A DNA stretch of 64,000 bases from an uncultured Lachnospiraceae bacterium (GCA_910578645.1 CAJTQI010000001.1:744001-808000); one strand, 5' to 3'. Positions 1 to 8,739 are shown, numbered from the stretch's first letter. Made by a program: numbers and translations. The notes: generated by a model not told the origin, from the letters alone.

Positions 1-200
1 TTTTATTAGCGCTAGTATTGCAATTCTTTGTGTTTAATGTGGATTATAGCCGAACGGAAAAAGTGCAGTTTGAAGACGATGAGTATTATTATTATGTAAA
101 AGCCGTGCCGAAGGTCACGGTGGCAAGGCCGGAGAAGAAAGTGAAGCAGATTAACAGCCAGAAATCGAAGGCTATACAGAAAACCAAGAGCACACATTAA
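1..200 (+). CDS. C-terminal end of a membrane protein (5' truncated)
   Basis: An open frame enters from the left edge (first whole codon at base 3) and stops at 198-200. The visible 66 residues begin with a hydrophobic run (LLALVLQFFVF), probably the end of a transmembrane helix. A polar tail follows with an acidic, tyrosine-rich patch (DDEYYYY) and a Lys-rich end. It lies 32 bp upstream of cdaA on the same strand, so it may be cotranscribed. Too little is visible to name the family. Confidence 0.6.
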   Translation, partial: LLALVLQFFVFNVDYSRTEKVQFEDDEYYYYVKAVPKVTVARPEKKVKQINSQKSKAIQKTKSTH

Positions 201-232
201 GGCCGGCTGAATCAGAGAGGTGGTGAGGGCGC

Positions 233-1102
233 GTGGAACAACTGAATGACTTTATGGCAAGATACCTTACAAAACTACATATGCCCACAATCCACTGGAC
301 AGATGTTGCAGAGATTATTATCCTCACATTTGTGGCGTACCATATATTAGTTTGGATTAAGAATACGAAAGCCTGGGCGCTTTTAAAGGGCATTATCGTA
401 ATCGGTATTTTTATTATGATTGCGGTATTCTTCAGGATGAATACAATTTTATGGATTGTGACGAATATATTTAGCATAGCCGCGATGGCGCTTGTGGTGG
501 TACTGCAGCCGGAATTGCGTAAGGCGCTTGAGGAACTTGGGCGGAAGAATTTCTTTTCTTCCATTATTGCTTTCAGTGCCACGAAGACCGAAGAAGGGCG
601 CTTTTCGGACCGCACCATCAATGAGATTACGAAAGCCTGTGTGGAGATGGGGAAGGTTAAGACGGGCGCTTTAATTGTGATTGAGCAGGAGCAGCCACTT
701 AGTGAATATGAGAGAACAGGAATTGACGTGGACGGTGTCGTGTCTAGTCAGCTTTTGATTAATATATTTGAGCACAACACGCCTTTGCATGACGGTGCGG
801 TAATCGTGAGGGGTAACCGTATCGTTTCGGCCACCTGTTATCTGCCTTTGTCTGATAATATGGCGCTCAGTAAGGAACTGGGTACGCGGCACAGAGCGGG
901 CGTGGGCATATCTGAGGTGACGGATTCCCTGACGGTAATTGTATCGGAGGAAAACGGTAAAATCAGTGTTGCTTATGGCGGACAGTTGGAGAGAGGAATG
1001 AACGCCGACAGGCTAAAGGAGAGGTTATCGGATATACAGAATAAGCCGGTGGAGGAGAAGAAGCGGAAGTTGTGGAAAGGCAGGTCCAAGAATGAAGAAT
1101 AG
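233..1102 (+). CDS. cdaA: Diadenylate cyclase CdaA (c-di-AMP synthase)
   Basis: Membrane-anchored enzyme that condenses two ATP into cyclic di-AMP, the messenger for potassium, osmotic and wall homeostasis in Firmicutes. Three hydrophobic segments (about residues 24-41, 50-67 and 71-91) precede a DisA_N catalytic domain. That domain shows the DGA motif (187-189, in PLHDGAVI) and the RHR motif (219-221, in GTRHRAG), both needed for catalysis. The 289-aa length is normal. The start is GTG at 233 behind GAGAGGTGG. The gene overlaps the ybbR start by 11 bp and heads the conserved cdaA-ybbR-glmM cluster, in which YbbR (CdaR) and GlmM are known to modulate CdaA. A c-di-AMP phosphodiesterase (GdpP) lies about 11 kb downstream. 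Confidence 0.96.
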   Translation: MEQLNDFMARYLTKLHMPTIHWTDVAEIIILTFVAYHILVWIKNTKAWALLKGIIVIGIFIMIAVFFRMNTILWIVTNIFSIAAMALVVVLQPELRKALEELGRKNFFSSIIAFSATKTEEGRFSDRTINEITKACVEMGKVKTGALIVIEQEQPLSEYERTGIDVDGVVSSQLLINIFEHNTPLHDGAVIVRGNRIVSATCYLPLSDNMALSKELGTRHRAGVGISEVTDSLTVIVSEENGKISVAYGGQLERGMNADRLKERLSDIQNKPVEEKKRKLWKGRSKNEE

Positions 1103-2372
1103 GATTACAAGAAACTGGGGACTGAAACTTGTATCTTTCTTATTTGCGGTTGTGCTTTGGGTAATTGTCACGAATATTAATGACCCATCGACTCCATGGC
1201 GCGTATCGGATGTTCCTGTCACGATTAGGAATATGGAATTGATTACGGAGAGAGGACAGATATGCGAGGTCCTGGATGGAACGGATAGGATAGATTCTGT
1301 GGTGATTTATGCGCCCCGCTCCATCATAGATTCCCTGAGTGACAGTAATGTGGTGGCGATAGCGGATGTGAAGGATTTGACTAGCCTGGACACGATTCCT
1401 ATTAAGCTGTCGACTAATAAATATAATGATAAACTGGATAGTATCAAGGGAAGTATTGATACCGTAAGATTAAATATTGAGAATAAGCAGATTCGCTCCT
1501 TCCCGCTGAAGGCCAGTGTGACGGGAGAGGTTGGGGATGGATTTATGGTGGGGGATGTTTCCACAGAGCAAAATCTGCTCCGTGTATCGGGGCCCGAATC
1601 GGTAGTTTCCAGGATTACGAAGGCGCAAGCGGAAGTGGATGTGTCAGGTTTTACAGGCAATATCGGCACAGATACGGATATCCGTCTGTATGATGCGGAT
1701 GGGATAGAAGTTTCTTCCCCCAATCTGGAACGTAGTATGACGAAAGTACGGGTCAATGTGGAAATCCTGGAGAAGAAGACGGTTCCTGTCAGCTATATTG
1801 CGTCTGGTACGCCGGCGGATGGTTATCGTGTGACAGGAGAGATTGAAAGTACAAGAAACAGTGTTGTGATAGCAGGCAGGTCGAAGGTAGTACAGAATGT
1901 AACTGCCATTGACATTCCGGAAGGAGTCATTGACGTGGCAGGTGCGCGGGAAGACGTGACGGTGTTAGTTGACCTGAAAGAATATCTGCCGGAGGGTACG
2001 GTTTTAGCAGAAGAAGATTTCACTGGCATGGTGAATGTCACAGTCCATGTAGGCCAGGAAATCAGGCGCACGGTTTCTAAAGCTGTGGAAGATATACGCG
2101 TGGTTGGCGTTCCGGCAGGGTATGAGGCAGAGATTACAGAACCGGAAGAAGTATGCAGCGTGACCTTGGCCGGATTGGAAGAGGATTTTGCCGGGCTTAA
2201 TTTAGATAGTCTGGAAATGCGGGTGGATTTTGACGCATGGCTTGCGGATGAAGAGATTACAGAGCCGGAGAGCGGTTACTGTAGAGTTCCGGTGTCCATA
2301 AATCTTCCGGAAGATTCCGCGGTTATATCGGAGCAGGTGGAAGTGCAGCTATATATTTCCGAGAGAGAATAG
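1092..2372 (+). CDS. YbbR-domain protein (CdaA regulator CdaR)
   Basis: A 426-aa extracytoplasmic protein with an N-terminal signal anchor (about residues 10-27, LKLVSFLFAVVLWVIVTNIN). Several consecutive YbbR repeats of roughly 80 residues follow, recognisable by recurring blocks such as PVSYIASGTPADGYRV and 'VTVHVGQEIRRTVSKAVEDI'. In Bacillus and Listeria the homologue (CdaR) binds CdaA through its membrane part and adjusts c-di-AMP output. The start overlaps the end of cdaA by 11 bp, so translation is probably coupled. A train of hairpins follows directly after the stop codon and separates it from glmM. Confidence 0.92.
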   Translation: MKNRITRNWGLKLVSFLFAVVLWVIVTNINDPSTPWRVSDVPVTIRNMELITERGQICEVLDGTDRIDSVVIYAPRSIIDSLSDSNVVAIADVKDLTSLDTIPIKLSTNKYNDKLDSIKGSIDTVRLNIENKQIRSFPLKASVTGEVGDGFMVGDVSTEQNLLRVSGPESVVSRITKAQAEVDVSGFTGNIGTDTDIRLYDADGIEVSSPNLERSMTKVRVNVEILEKKTVPVSYIASGTPADGYRVTGEIESTRNSVVIAGRSKVVQNVTAIDIPEGVIDVAGAREDVTVLVDLKEYLPEGTVLAEEDFTGMVNVTVHVGQEIRRTVSKAVEDIRVVGVPAGYEAEITEPEEVCSVTLAGLEEDFAGLNLDSLEMRVDFDAWLADEEITEPESGYCRVPVSINLPEDSAVISEQVEVQLYISERE

Positions 2373-2469
2373 CGTGAGAAAAGTCTGCTATGCAGACTTT
2401 TCTCACGCCAGAGAATGCCCAAAATACGGGCATTCTCCGCACGGATTTGAGTCACAGCGAAGCTGTGAC
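2372..2469 (+). repeat. Three consecutive perfect inverted repeats (REP-like hairpin cluster)
   Basis: Directly after ybbR come a 17-bp perfect stem with a 3-nt loop (2372-2388 / 2392-2408), a 10-bp perfect stem with a 7-nt loop (2411-2420 / 2428-2437), and an 8-bp stem GTCACAGC closed by a GAA loop (2451-2458 / 2462-2469). None is followed by a T-tract, so they are not classic terminators. The third hairpin (GCGAAGC core followed by CATGGCGG) resembles those in the tandem repeats at 18718-18841. That suggests a genome-wide family of extragenic hairpins, perhaps acting as mRNA 3'-end stabilisers between ybbR and glmM. Confidence 0.75.
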
Positions 2470-2555
2470 ATGGCGGTTAGAGTGAGAAAAACTTCTAAAG
2501 AGATGTCGCATAAGGCATTGCAGAAGCAGAGATTTCAGAAAGGATAGGTATTATC

Positions 2556-3905
2556 ATGGGTAGGTTATTTGGTACGGACGGCGTCAGAGGTGTTGCGAAT
2601 GAGGAGCTTACACCGCAGCTTGCGATGCAGCTTGGGCAGGCGGGGGCATATGTCCTTTCTAGAGAAAATGCGCATAAACCCACAATTATGGTTGGATGTG
2701 ACACAAGGATTTCAGGAGATATGTTGGCTAATGCGTTGATGGCCGGTGCATGTTCCGTCGGTGCGAATGCGGTCTATGTGGGGATACTTCCGACTCCTGC
2801 AGTGGCGTATCTTACGAGAAAATATAAGGTAGATGCAGGCGTTGTAATATCCGCATCGCACAATTCTGTGGAATTTAACGGAATAAAATTTTTTGACGGC
2901 AACGGCTATAAACTGCCGGATTCATTGGAAGACGAGATTGAGGCGCTGATTAAAAACGGTATGCAGGGAATTAAATTCCCAATCGGCGCGGGGGTAGGTA
3001 AAATCAAATACCGTACCGATGCCAGAGAAGAATATATCAATCATGCAATGAAAGCCGTCAATGTGGACCTGCACGGTATGAAGATTGTACTTGATTGTGC
3101 GGAAGGCGCCGCATATTATACTTCTGTTGAAACCATGAAGGAATTAGGTGCGGAAGTGGTAGCAATCCATAATAATCCTGACGGCACGAATATTAATGCA
3201 AACTGTGGTTCTACCCATATGGATGAATTGCAGGCGAGAGTTGTCTATGAGAAAGCAGATGTAGGTCTGGCCTTTGACGGGGACGCCGACAGGTTGTTAG
3301 CGGTTGACGAATTGGGCAATATCGTGAATGGTGACCAGATTATGGCTGTTGTGGGCAACCACATGAAGCAGAACGGTAAGCTGAAAAAGAATACGATTGT
3401 TGCTACGGTTATGAGTAATCTGGGATTTTTCCTGATGGGAGAAAAGAACGGCATCCAAATTGACCAGACAAAGGTGGGTGACAGGTACGTCCTGGAAAGG
3501 ATGAAAGAAATCGGGGCAAGTCTTGGTGGTGAACAGTCCGGGCATGTTATTTTTCTGGATGAGAATACAACCGGGGACGGGCTTTTGAGCGCCCTCCATC
3601 TTCTGCAGGTGGTAGTGGAGACAGGTAAACCGTTGTCTGAACTGAAAGCGGTTATGGAAGTAATGCCGCAGGCACTGGTGAACGCGAAAGTGCCCACGCA
3701 TAAGAAAGAGAAATATATGGATTATCCTGAGATTGCGGATGCAATTGCACAGCTGGATAAGAAATTTGCAGGTGAAGGACGGGTACTGATTAGACCTTCC
3801 GGGACGGAGCCTCTTGTGAGAGTCATGATTGAGGGCAAAGACCAGAAAATGATTGATACGGAAGCAAAAAAACTGGCTGAACTTATACAGAATATTATGC
3901 TATAA
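2556..3905 (+). CDS. glmM: Phosphoglucosamine mutase GlmM
   Basis: Interconverts glucosamine-6-phosphate and glucosamine-1-phosphate, the step feeding UDP-GlcNAc and hence peptidoglycan. The 449-aa length matches the family. The phosphoserine loop SASHNS (Ser101) and the Mg-binding DGDADR loop (241-246) are intact, and the sugar-phosphate-binding C-terminal motif RPSGTEPLVRVM is present near the end. ATG 2556 follows an AAAGGATAGG-type ribosome binding site. It is the third gene of the cdaA-ybbR-glmM cluster; in other Firmicutes GlmM binds CdaA and inhibits it. Confidence 0.97.
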   Translation: MGRLFGTDGVRGVANEELTPQLAMQLGQAGAYVLSRENAHKPTIMVGCDTRISGDMLANALMAGACSVGANAVYVGILPTPAVAYLTRKYKVDAGVVISASHNSVEFNGIKFFDGNGYKLPDSLEDEIEALIKNGMQGIKFPIGAGVGKIKYRTDAREEYINHAMKAVNVDLHGMKIVLDCAEGAAYYTSVETMKELGAEVVAIHNNPDGTNINANCGSTHMDELQARVVYEKADVGLAFDGDADRLLAVDELGNIVNGDQIMAVVGNHMKQNGKLKKNTIVATVMSNLGFFLMGEKNGIQIDQTKVGDRYVLERMKEIGASLGGEQSGHVIFLDENTTGDGLLSALHLLQVVVETGKPLSELKAVMEVMPQALVNAKVPTHKKEKYMDYPEIADAIAQLDKKFAGEGRVLIRPSGTEPLVRVMIEGKDQKMIDTEAKKLAELIQNIML

Positions 3906-3908
3906 GTC

Positions 3909-3937
3909 TTGTGGTAGTTGCGAAAAAATGCTATAGT
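3909..3937 (+). promoter_or_regulatory. Promoter of the HPr gene
   Basis: TTGTGG (3909-3914), a 17-bp spacer and TATAGT (3932-3937). TG one base before the -10 box makes it an extended -10. The stretch GCGAAAAAATGC before the -10 resembles the one upstream of gdpP (near 11785-11794). It lies about 65 bp before the ATG at 4001. Confidence 0.6.
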
Positions 3938-4000
3938 TAAAAATAAGTTGTGAGTGGGGGTTCAAGTATTAGCCAGAATTGAAATTTGGAGGATAAGGGT

Positions 4001-4264
4001 ATGGTAAGCCAAAAGGTAGTCATCAAAAACCCGACAGGGCTACATCTAAGACCGGCGGGCATTCTATGTAAGGAAGCGATGCAGTTCAAATCATTAATTA
4101 CTTTTACATTTCGGGATAACACAGCGAATGCCAAAAGTGTATTGAGTGTACTGGGTGCATGTGTCAAGTGTGGCGATGAAATCGAGTTTGTATGTGATGG
4201 CGAAGATGAGGAAGAAGCACTGAAGACGCTGATTAGTGCGATTGAAAGTGGACTCGGTGAATAG
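4001..4264 (+). CDS. ptsH: HPr family phosphocarrier protein
   Basis: Small (87 aa) phosphocarrier of the phosphotransferase system, passing phosphate from EI~P to sugar-specific EIIA proteins. With the start at ATG 4001 (GGAGG at 3988-3992, spacing 8), the active-site histidine in GLHLRPAG falls at position 15 and the HPr-kinase serine in AKSVLSVL at position 46. These are exactly the canonical HPr positions, which fixes the start. An in-frame TTG at 3986 would overlap the ribosome binding site and is not used here. The gene stands alone between its own promoter and terminator, away from any ptsI. The HPr-kinase site suggests a role in catabolite control as well as, or instead of, transport. 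Confidence 0.93.
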   Translation: MVSQKVVIKNPTGLHLRPAGILCKEAMQFKSLITFTFRDNTANAKSVLSVLGACVKCGDEIEFVCDGEDEEEALKTLISAIESGLGE

Positions 4265-4278
4265 TGTGCCGTCTGTTT

Positions 4279-4307
4279 AGCCCGTTGTGTTCAACGGGCT
4301 TTTCTTA
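4279..4307 (+). terminator. Intrinsic terminator after ptsH
   Basis: Nine-base-pair stem AGCCCGTTG / CAACGGGCT (4279-4287 / 4292-4300), a 4-nt loop and a T-rich tail from 4300 to 4307. Confidence 0.9.
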
Positions 4308-4407
4308 TTATGGTTTGTGCCTGTGCGCACCGGGCATAAATCTGTTATACATGGAAATGAGACATAGGAGTATATCATATAAAAAGTGTGCAGAAATGAG
4401 GTATGGA

Positions 4408-6090
4408 ATGTTAAACTATAAGCGTTACCGCAAGAACCCGGTGGTAGATTATCCGGAGAGGAAATGGGCTGACAGGGAAATCCAGAAGGCTCCTATTTGG
4501 TGCAGCGTGGATTTGCGCGACGGAAACCAGGCATTGATTGACCCTATGGTGGTGTCGGAAAAGATTGAGTTTTTTAACTATCTGATTAAACTTGGGTTCA
4601 AGGAGATTGAGATTGGATTTCCGGCGGCAAGCCAGATAGAATATGATTTTCTGCGCCAGTTGGTTGACCGCAGGCTGATTCCTGATGATGTGGTGGTACA
4701 AGTGCTGACACAGTGTCGCGAAGAATTAGTTAAGCGGACTTTTGAATCGATTAAAGGCTGTAAACAGGCCATCGTACACATTTATAATTCCACTTCGACG
4801 TTGCAGCGTGATGTGGTATTCCATATGGATAGGAAGCAAATTATTGATATCGCTGTAGAAGGTACTAAGATGGTGAAGCGTTATGCCGCTGATTTTCCGG
4901 GGAAGATTATTCTGGAATATTCACCGGAGAGTTTTACAGGCACGGAACTTGATTTTGCCTTAGATATTTGTACAGCTGTTCAGGAAGAGTGGGGGCCTAC
5001 GAAGGAGAATCCTATGATTATCAATCTGCCTTCCACAGTGGAGATGAATACACCGAATGTGTATGCGGACCAGATTGAATGGATGAATACGCATTTTAAA
5101 AACCGGGAGAGTATTATCTTAAGCGTTCACCCTCACAATGACAGGGGTACCGGCGTGGCGAGCGCAGAACTTGCCCTGCTTGCAGGCGCCCAGCGTGTGG
5201 AAGGCACACTGTTTGGGAACGGAGAGAGAACCGGTAATGTAGATATTATGAATGTTGCGTATAACATGTTTTCACAGGGTATCGACCCTAATCTTGCGAT
5301 TGAACATGTGAACGAAAGTATAGAAATATATGAACGGTGTTGTAAGATACCCATTCATCCCAGGCATCCTTATGCGGGTAAGTTGGTGTTTACCGCCTTC
5401 TCCGGTTCCCACCAGGATGCGATTAATAAAGGCGTGCAGGCCATGAGGGAGCGCAACAGTGAAATCTGGCAAGTGCCTTATCTGCCTATTGACCCGGCAG
5501 ATATCGGTAGGGAGTACGAGCCGATTGTGCGTATCAATTCACAGTCCGGCAAGGGTGGCGTGGCATTTATTATGGACACATATTTCGGATTCAAGCTGCC
5601 TAAGGGAATGCACAAGGAATTTGCCAATGTTATCCAGAAGATATCCGAGAAGCAGGGTGAGGTTTCGCCGGACCAGATTATGGACAATTTCCGTGGACAG
5701 TATTTGGACCAGAAAGAGCCTATCCATTTCCGCAGAATGCGTGTGGATGACTTGAGTGGAGAGACGAAATCGCAGTTTGACACGAGGGTGAAGGTAGTCT
5801 ATACGGATGCCGGAGTGGAGAAATCTTTTGAGGCAGTGGGTAACGGCCCGATTGATGCGGCGAAGCGCGGACTGCAGGAAGAGCTGAATGTAGATATCAA
5901 GATTTTAGATTACGAAGAACACGCGCTGCAGAGTGGTTCCAATTCGCAGGCGGCAGCATATATTCATTTGTTGGATGTGGAGAGCGGCAGGGTGACCTAC
6001 GGTGTGGGTGTAAGCTCCAATATTACGAGAGCTTCTGTGCGAGCTATCTTCTCTGCAGTCAACAGGTTGGAACTTGGAAAGCATAAGTAA
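4408..6090 (+). CDS. leuA: 2-isopropylmalate synthase LeuA
   Basis: Condenses acetyl-CoA with 2-oxoisovalerate in the first committed step of leucine synthesis. The chosen ATG (MLNYKRYRKNP) follows TGAGGT with 5-nt spacing and gives 560 aa, the length of the long LeuA subclass. The HMGL-like barrel contains DLRDGNQA near residue 36 and the HPHNDRGTGVA metal-binding segment near 235. The C-terminal LeuA regulatory dimer domain (roughly 430-560, with YGVGVSSNITRASVRAI) is present, so leucine feedback is likely. It is a single gene between the ptsH terminator and the sirtuin gene. I see no T-box leader in the short upstream region. Confidence 0.96.
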   Translation: MLNYKRYRKNPVVDYPERKWADREIQKAPIWCSVDLRDGNQALIDPMVVSEKIEFFNYLIKLGFKEIEIGFPAASQIEYDFLRQLVDRRLIPDDVVVQVLTQCREELVKRTFESIKGCKQAIVHIYNSTSTLQRDVVFHMDRKQIIDIAVEGTKMVKRYAADFPGKIILEYSPESFTGTELDFALDICTAVQEEWGPTKENPMIINLPSTVEMNTPNVYADQIEWMNTHFKNRESIILSVHPHNDRGTGVASAELALLAGAQRVEGTLFGNGERTGNVDIMNVAYNMFSQGIDPNLAIEHVNESIEIYERCCKIPIHPRHPYAGKLVFTAFSGSHQDAINKGVQAMRERNSEIWQVPYLPIDPADIGREYEPIVRINSQSGKGGVAFIMDTYFGFKLPKGMHKEFANVIQKISEKQGEVSPDQIMDNFRGQYLDQKEPIHFRRMRVDDLSGETKSQFDTRVKVVYTDAGVEKSFEAVGNGPIDAAKRGLQEELNVDIKILDYEEHALQSGSNSQAAAYIHLLDVESGRVTYGVGVSSNITRASVRAIFSAVNRLELGKHK

Positions 6091-6184
6091 AAATCTTATA
6101 GAGGAAGCGTCTGCCTATAGCGTGTATTGAGATATATGAGCAAAAGCGGACGATGATGCTATTGTGGAGAAAGGGGTGTCGTGT

Positions 6185-6901
6185 ATGGAACAGTTAGAAC
6201 AGCTTCGCGAATGGGTGAATGAGAGCAAAAATATTGTTTTTTTTGGCGGCGCAGGGGTGTCTACCGAGAGCGGAATACCGGATTTTCGCAGTGTGGACGG
6301 ACTGTATCATCAGCAGTATGATTATCCGCCGGAAACGATTCTGAGTCATACTTTTTACAAGCAAAAGCCGGATGAATTTTATCGCTTTTACCGTGCTAAG
6401 ATGCTGTGTCTTGACGCGAAACCTAACGCGGCACATCTGAAGTTGGCGCAGTGGGAACAAGAAGGGAAACTGCGTGCAGTCGTCACCCAGAATATCGACG
6501 GGCTTCATCAGGCGGCAGGCAGCAAAATTGTATTGGAGTTGCATGGCTCCGTTTTGCGCAATTACTGTGAGACGTGTAGTGCATTTTATGATGCAGAGTA
6601 TATTCTACATTCGGAAGGCGTTCCGGCATGCACCTGTGGCGGGAGTATCAAGCCGGATGTGGTGTTGTATGAAGAGGGTTTGAATCAGAAGACGCTCACG
6701 GATGCGGTGCGTTATATCAGCCAGGCGGATGTACTGATTGTGGGAGGCACTTCCCTGGCGGTATATCCTGCGGCGGGGTTATTGGACTACTATAACGGCA
6801 ATAAACTTGTACTGGTCAATAAGACGCCTACGCCCAGGGATTCTATTGCAGACCTGATAGTACAGGGAAGCATCGGAGAAATTTTCTCACAGCTTGACTA
6901 A
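6185..6901 (+). CDS. NAD-dependent protein deacylase, Sir2 family
   Basis: Sirtuin of 238 aa that uses NAD+ to remove acyl groups from protein lysines. The NAD-binding GAGVSTESGIPDFRS (22-36), the TQNIDGLH block (101-108) and the catalytic histidine in ELHGS (His120) are visible. The zinc knuckle is C-x2-C (128, 131) and C-x-C (149, 151). ATG 6185 is preceded by AAGGGG; an upstream in-frame GTG at 6164 would add seven residues and is less likely. It sits between leuA and a DUF951 gene with no clear functional link, as a stand-alone CobB-type enzyme. Confidence 0.93.
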   Translation: MEQLEQLREWVNESKNIVFFGGAGVSTESGIPDFRSVDGLYHQQYDYPPETILSHTFYKQKPDEFYRFYRAKMLCLDAKPNAAHLKLAQWEQEGKLRAVVTQNIDGLHQAAGSKIVLELHGSVLRNYCETCSAFYDAEYILHSEGVPACTCGGSIKPDVVLYEEGLNQKTLTDAVRYISQADVLIVGGTSLAVYPAAGLLDYYNGNKLVLVNKTPTPRDSIADLIVQGSIGEIFSQLD

Positions 6902-6964
6902 ACGTATTTACGAAGAAGTAAGTTTGGGCCTGAGGTTGGCAAACTTACAGGCCGCGGAAAGGAC

Positions 6965-7171
6965 ATGGTTATAAGGATGGACATCCGGGTAGGAGATATC
7001 TTGAAATTAAAGAAACAGCATCCCTGTGGCTCGAAAGAGTGGGAGGTTCTGCGTGTGGGCGCTGATTTCCGACTCAAATGTTCGGGGTGCGGCCATCAGA
7101 TTATGATTGCACGCAGGCAGGCGGAGAAGAATGTGAGAGGCATTTCCAGACCTGGTGAAGAGGAAGTATAG
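6965..7171 (+). CDS. DUF951 family small protein
   Basis: A 68-aa basic protein with the typical DUF951 pattern: VGDILKLKKQHPCGSKEWEVLRVGADFRLKC followed by CSGCGHQIMI. Cysteines at PCG and CSGC could bind a metal. The family is widespread in Firmicutes, often near parB, rpsF or dnaB genes, and has no established function. The start is ATG 6965 behind GGAAAGGAC; an internal ATG at 6977 (MDIRVGD) is the alternative. A strong terminator follows 20 bp after the stop. Confidence 0.85.
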   Translation: MVIRMDIRVGDILKLKKQHPCGSKEWEVLRVGADFRLKCSGCGHQIMIARRQAEKNVRGISRPGEEEV

Positions 7172-7190
7172 GTCATTTTCAGACACATAA

Positions 7191-7223
7191 AATAACGCAG
7201 TCATTTTGGCTGCGTTATTTTTT
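7191..7223 (+). terminator. Intrinsic terminator after the DUF951 gene
   Basis: Ten-base-pair perfect stem AATAACGCAG / CTGCGTTATT (7191-7200 / 7210-7219) with a 9-nt loop and an uninterrupted T-tract running to 7223. Confidence 0.92.
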
Positions 7224-7370
7224 GCAAACGAACTTATTCATTTTTTTAAGTCTGATATTCTAAGATTTTTCAAAATTTATTTTCCATATTGAAATCATGT
7301 AAACTGAAACTTTTCGGGCGTCTCAAAAATCTATATAGTAAAGAGAATAGCAGAAAGGTGTGTACGCAGA

Positions 7371-7868
7371 ATGAAGCAAGTACTTTATGAAAATCTGGTT
7401 CAGTACATTCTTGAAAAGCAGGAACGGTTTTACCGGGTGGCATACAGTTATACCCGGCATTAGGAGGATGCGCTCGACGTGGTACAAAGTGCGGTCTGTA
7501 AAGCGCTGGAAGCCCATAAGAAGGTTAAGAATCCGGATGCAATCAAGACATGGTTCTACAGAATATTGATAAACGAATGTTTTATTGTACTAAATAAAAG
7601 AAAGAAGGTGGTTGTATTCGCCGATTATCCGGAACAGGAGCCGGTGTATTACGAGAAAGGCTATGAGCAGGATGAGGGGATAGGGGAACTGGATAAACTG
7701 GAGCCGGATATGCAAAATATTATAAAACTCAGGTTCTTTGAAGAGATGTCTTTAAAAGAAATCTCCTGTATTACCGGATTAAAATTAAATACAGTTAAGA
7801 CAAAACTGTACCGGGGCTTAAAACTGTTAAAAGAAAATATTCAGGAGGAAGACTTATGGGAAAATTAG
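7371..7868 (+). pseudogene. ECF sigma factor (SigV-like), interrupted by an in-frame amber codon
   Basis: Read from ATG 7371 (AAAGGTG ribosome binding site), the product is a normal ECF sigma factor of about 165 aa. A TAG at 7461-7463 replaces codon 31, in YSYTRH*EDALDVVQ within sigma region 2. The frame on both sides is intact and reads through region 2 and a region 4 helix-turn-helix (LKEISCITGLKLNTVKTKLYRG is the core). The TAG itself forms TAGGAGG, a good Shine-Dalgarno, and GTG 7479 lies 11 nt after it. A shortened 129-aa product lacking the first part of region 2 could therefore be made. The gene overlaps its anti-sigma partner by 13 bp. Most likely a recently inactivated gene; a sequencing error is possible. 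Confidence 0.75.
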
Positions 7869-8739
7869 AAAAAATGAGAGAAGAATACGACAATATTTCT
7901 ATTCCAAAAGAACTTGGGGTACGGATACAGCAAGAGATAGACAGGTCACAAAAAAACAGGAAGGAAAAAACAGGGCCAGCCATATATACAGATTCAGGAA
8001 AACAATTCATATCATGGAAGCCACGGCTGCGGCAGCAGGAATCGTTTTCATATCTGCACTGAACGTGAGTCCGGTATTTGCACAAGAGGCGGCGCAGTTA
8101 CCCGTAGTGGGCAGTCTGGCCCGGGTATTGACGTTCCGGTCTTATGAGGAGGAGAGAGACGATATTGCCATATCGGTGGAAGTTCCAACGATTGAGATGA
8201 TTACACAGGATACCGGAATCACGGTGGATGGAATTAACCAGGAGATTTATAATCTGTGCGATGAATATGCAGACGAGGCGATAACGCGTGCGGAAGAATA
8301 TAGGATAGCGTTCCTGGATACGGGAGGAACTTTGGATGAATGGGCGGAGCACAATATAAAAATTACGGTAGATTATGAGATTAAGCAGCAGGGTGAGGCA
8401 TACCTTTCATTTGTTGTCAGTGGAACAGAGAGCTGGACAAGTGCATATAGCGAGGCCAGATATTATAATTTGGATTTGCGTACAGGAGAAATTGTAACAT
8501 TACACGATATGCTGGGAGATGATTATATTGAGTTGGTAGATAAAAGTATCAGGGAACAAATCTCTGCAAGGCAGACGGCAGGAGAAGTATTTTTTGCACC
8601 GGAGGAAGGAGGTTTTACGGGAATTACAAAGGATGCCAGGTTTTATATCAACGAGAATAACAATCCGGTCATTGTTTTTGAAAAGTATGAAATTGCACCG
8701 GGCTCATCAGGAAGTGTAGAATTTGAAATAGTAAAATAA
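7856..8739 (+). pseudogene. RsiV-like anti-sigma factor, split by a -1 frameshift
   Basis: The frame opening at ATG 7856 (AGGAGG ribosome binding site) encodes the cytosolic anti-sigma start MGKLEKMREEYDNISIPKEL and then runs to a stop at 8062. The rest lies in the -1 frame. That frame is open from upstream of 7948 to 8739 and encodes a transmembrane segment (ATAAAAGIVFISALNVSPVFA) and a DUF3298-type extracellular domain (YYNLDLRTGEIVTLHDML). The two frames overlap across A-runs at 7950-7956 and 7965-7970, where one base gained or lost restores a single protein of about 294 aa. RsiV proteins hold an ECF sigma factor and in Bacillus sense lysozyme through DUF3298. With its partner sigma also interrupted, the module looks inactivated; programmed slippage is the alternative. 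Confidence 0.7.

Noticed and set aside
4264..4407. An N-terminal extension of LeuA from base 4264
   Set aside because: It would run through the ptsH terminator. ATG 4408 has a good ribosome binding site and gives the usual LeuA start.
7305..7324. ECF-type autoregulatory promoter (TGAAAC … CGTCTC) before the sigma gene
   Set aside because: The two boxes are only 8 bp apart, while ECF promoters need about 16, so the match is probably chance, although TGAAAC alone may still be a -35.
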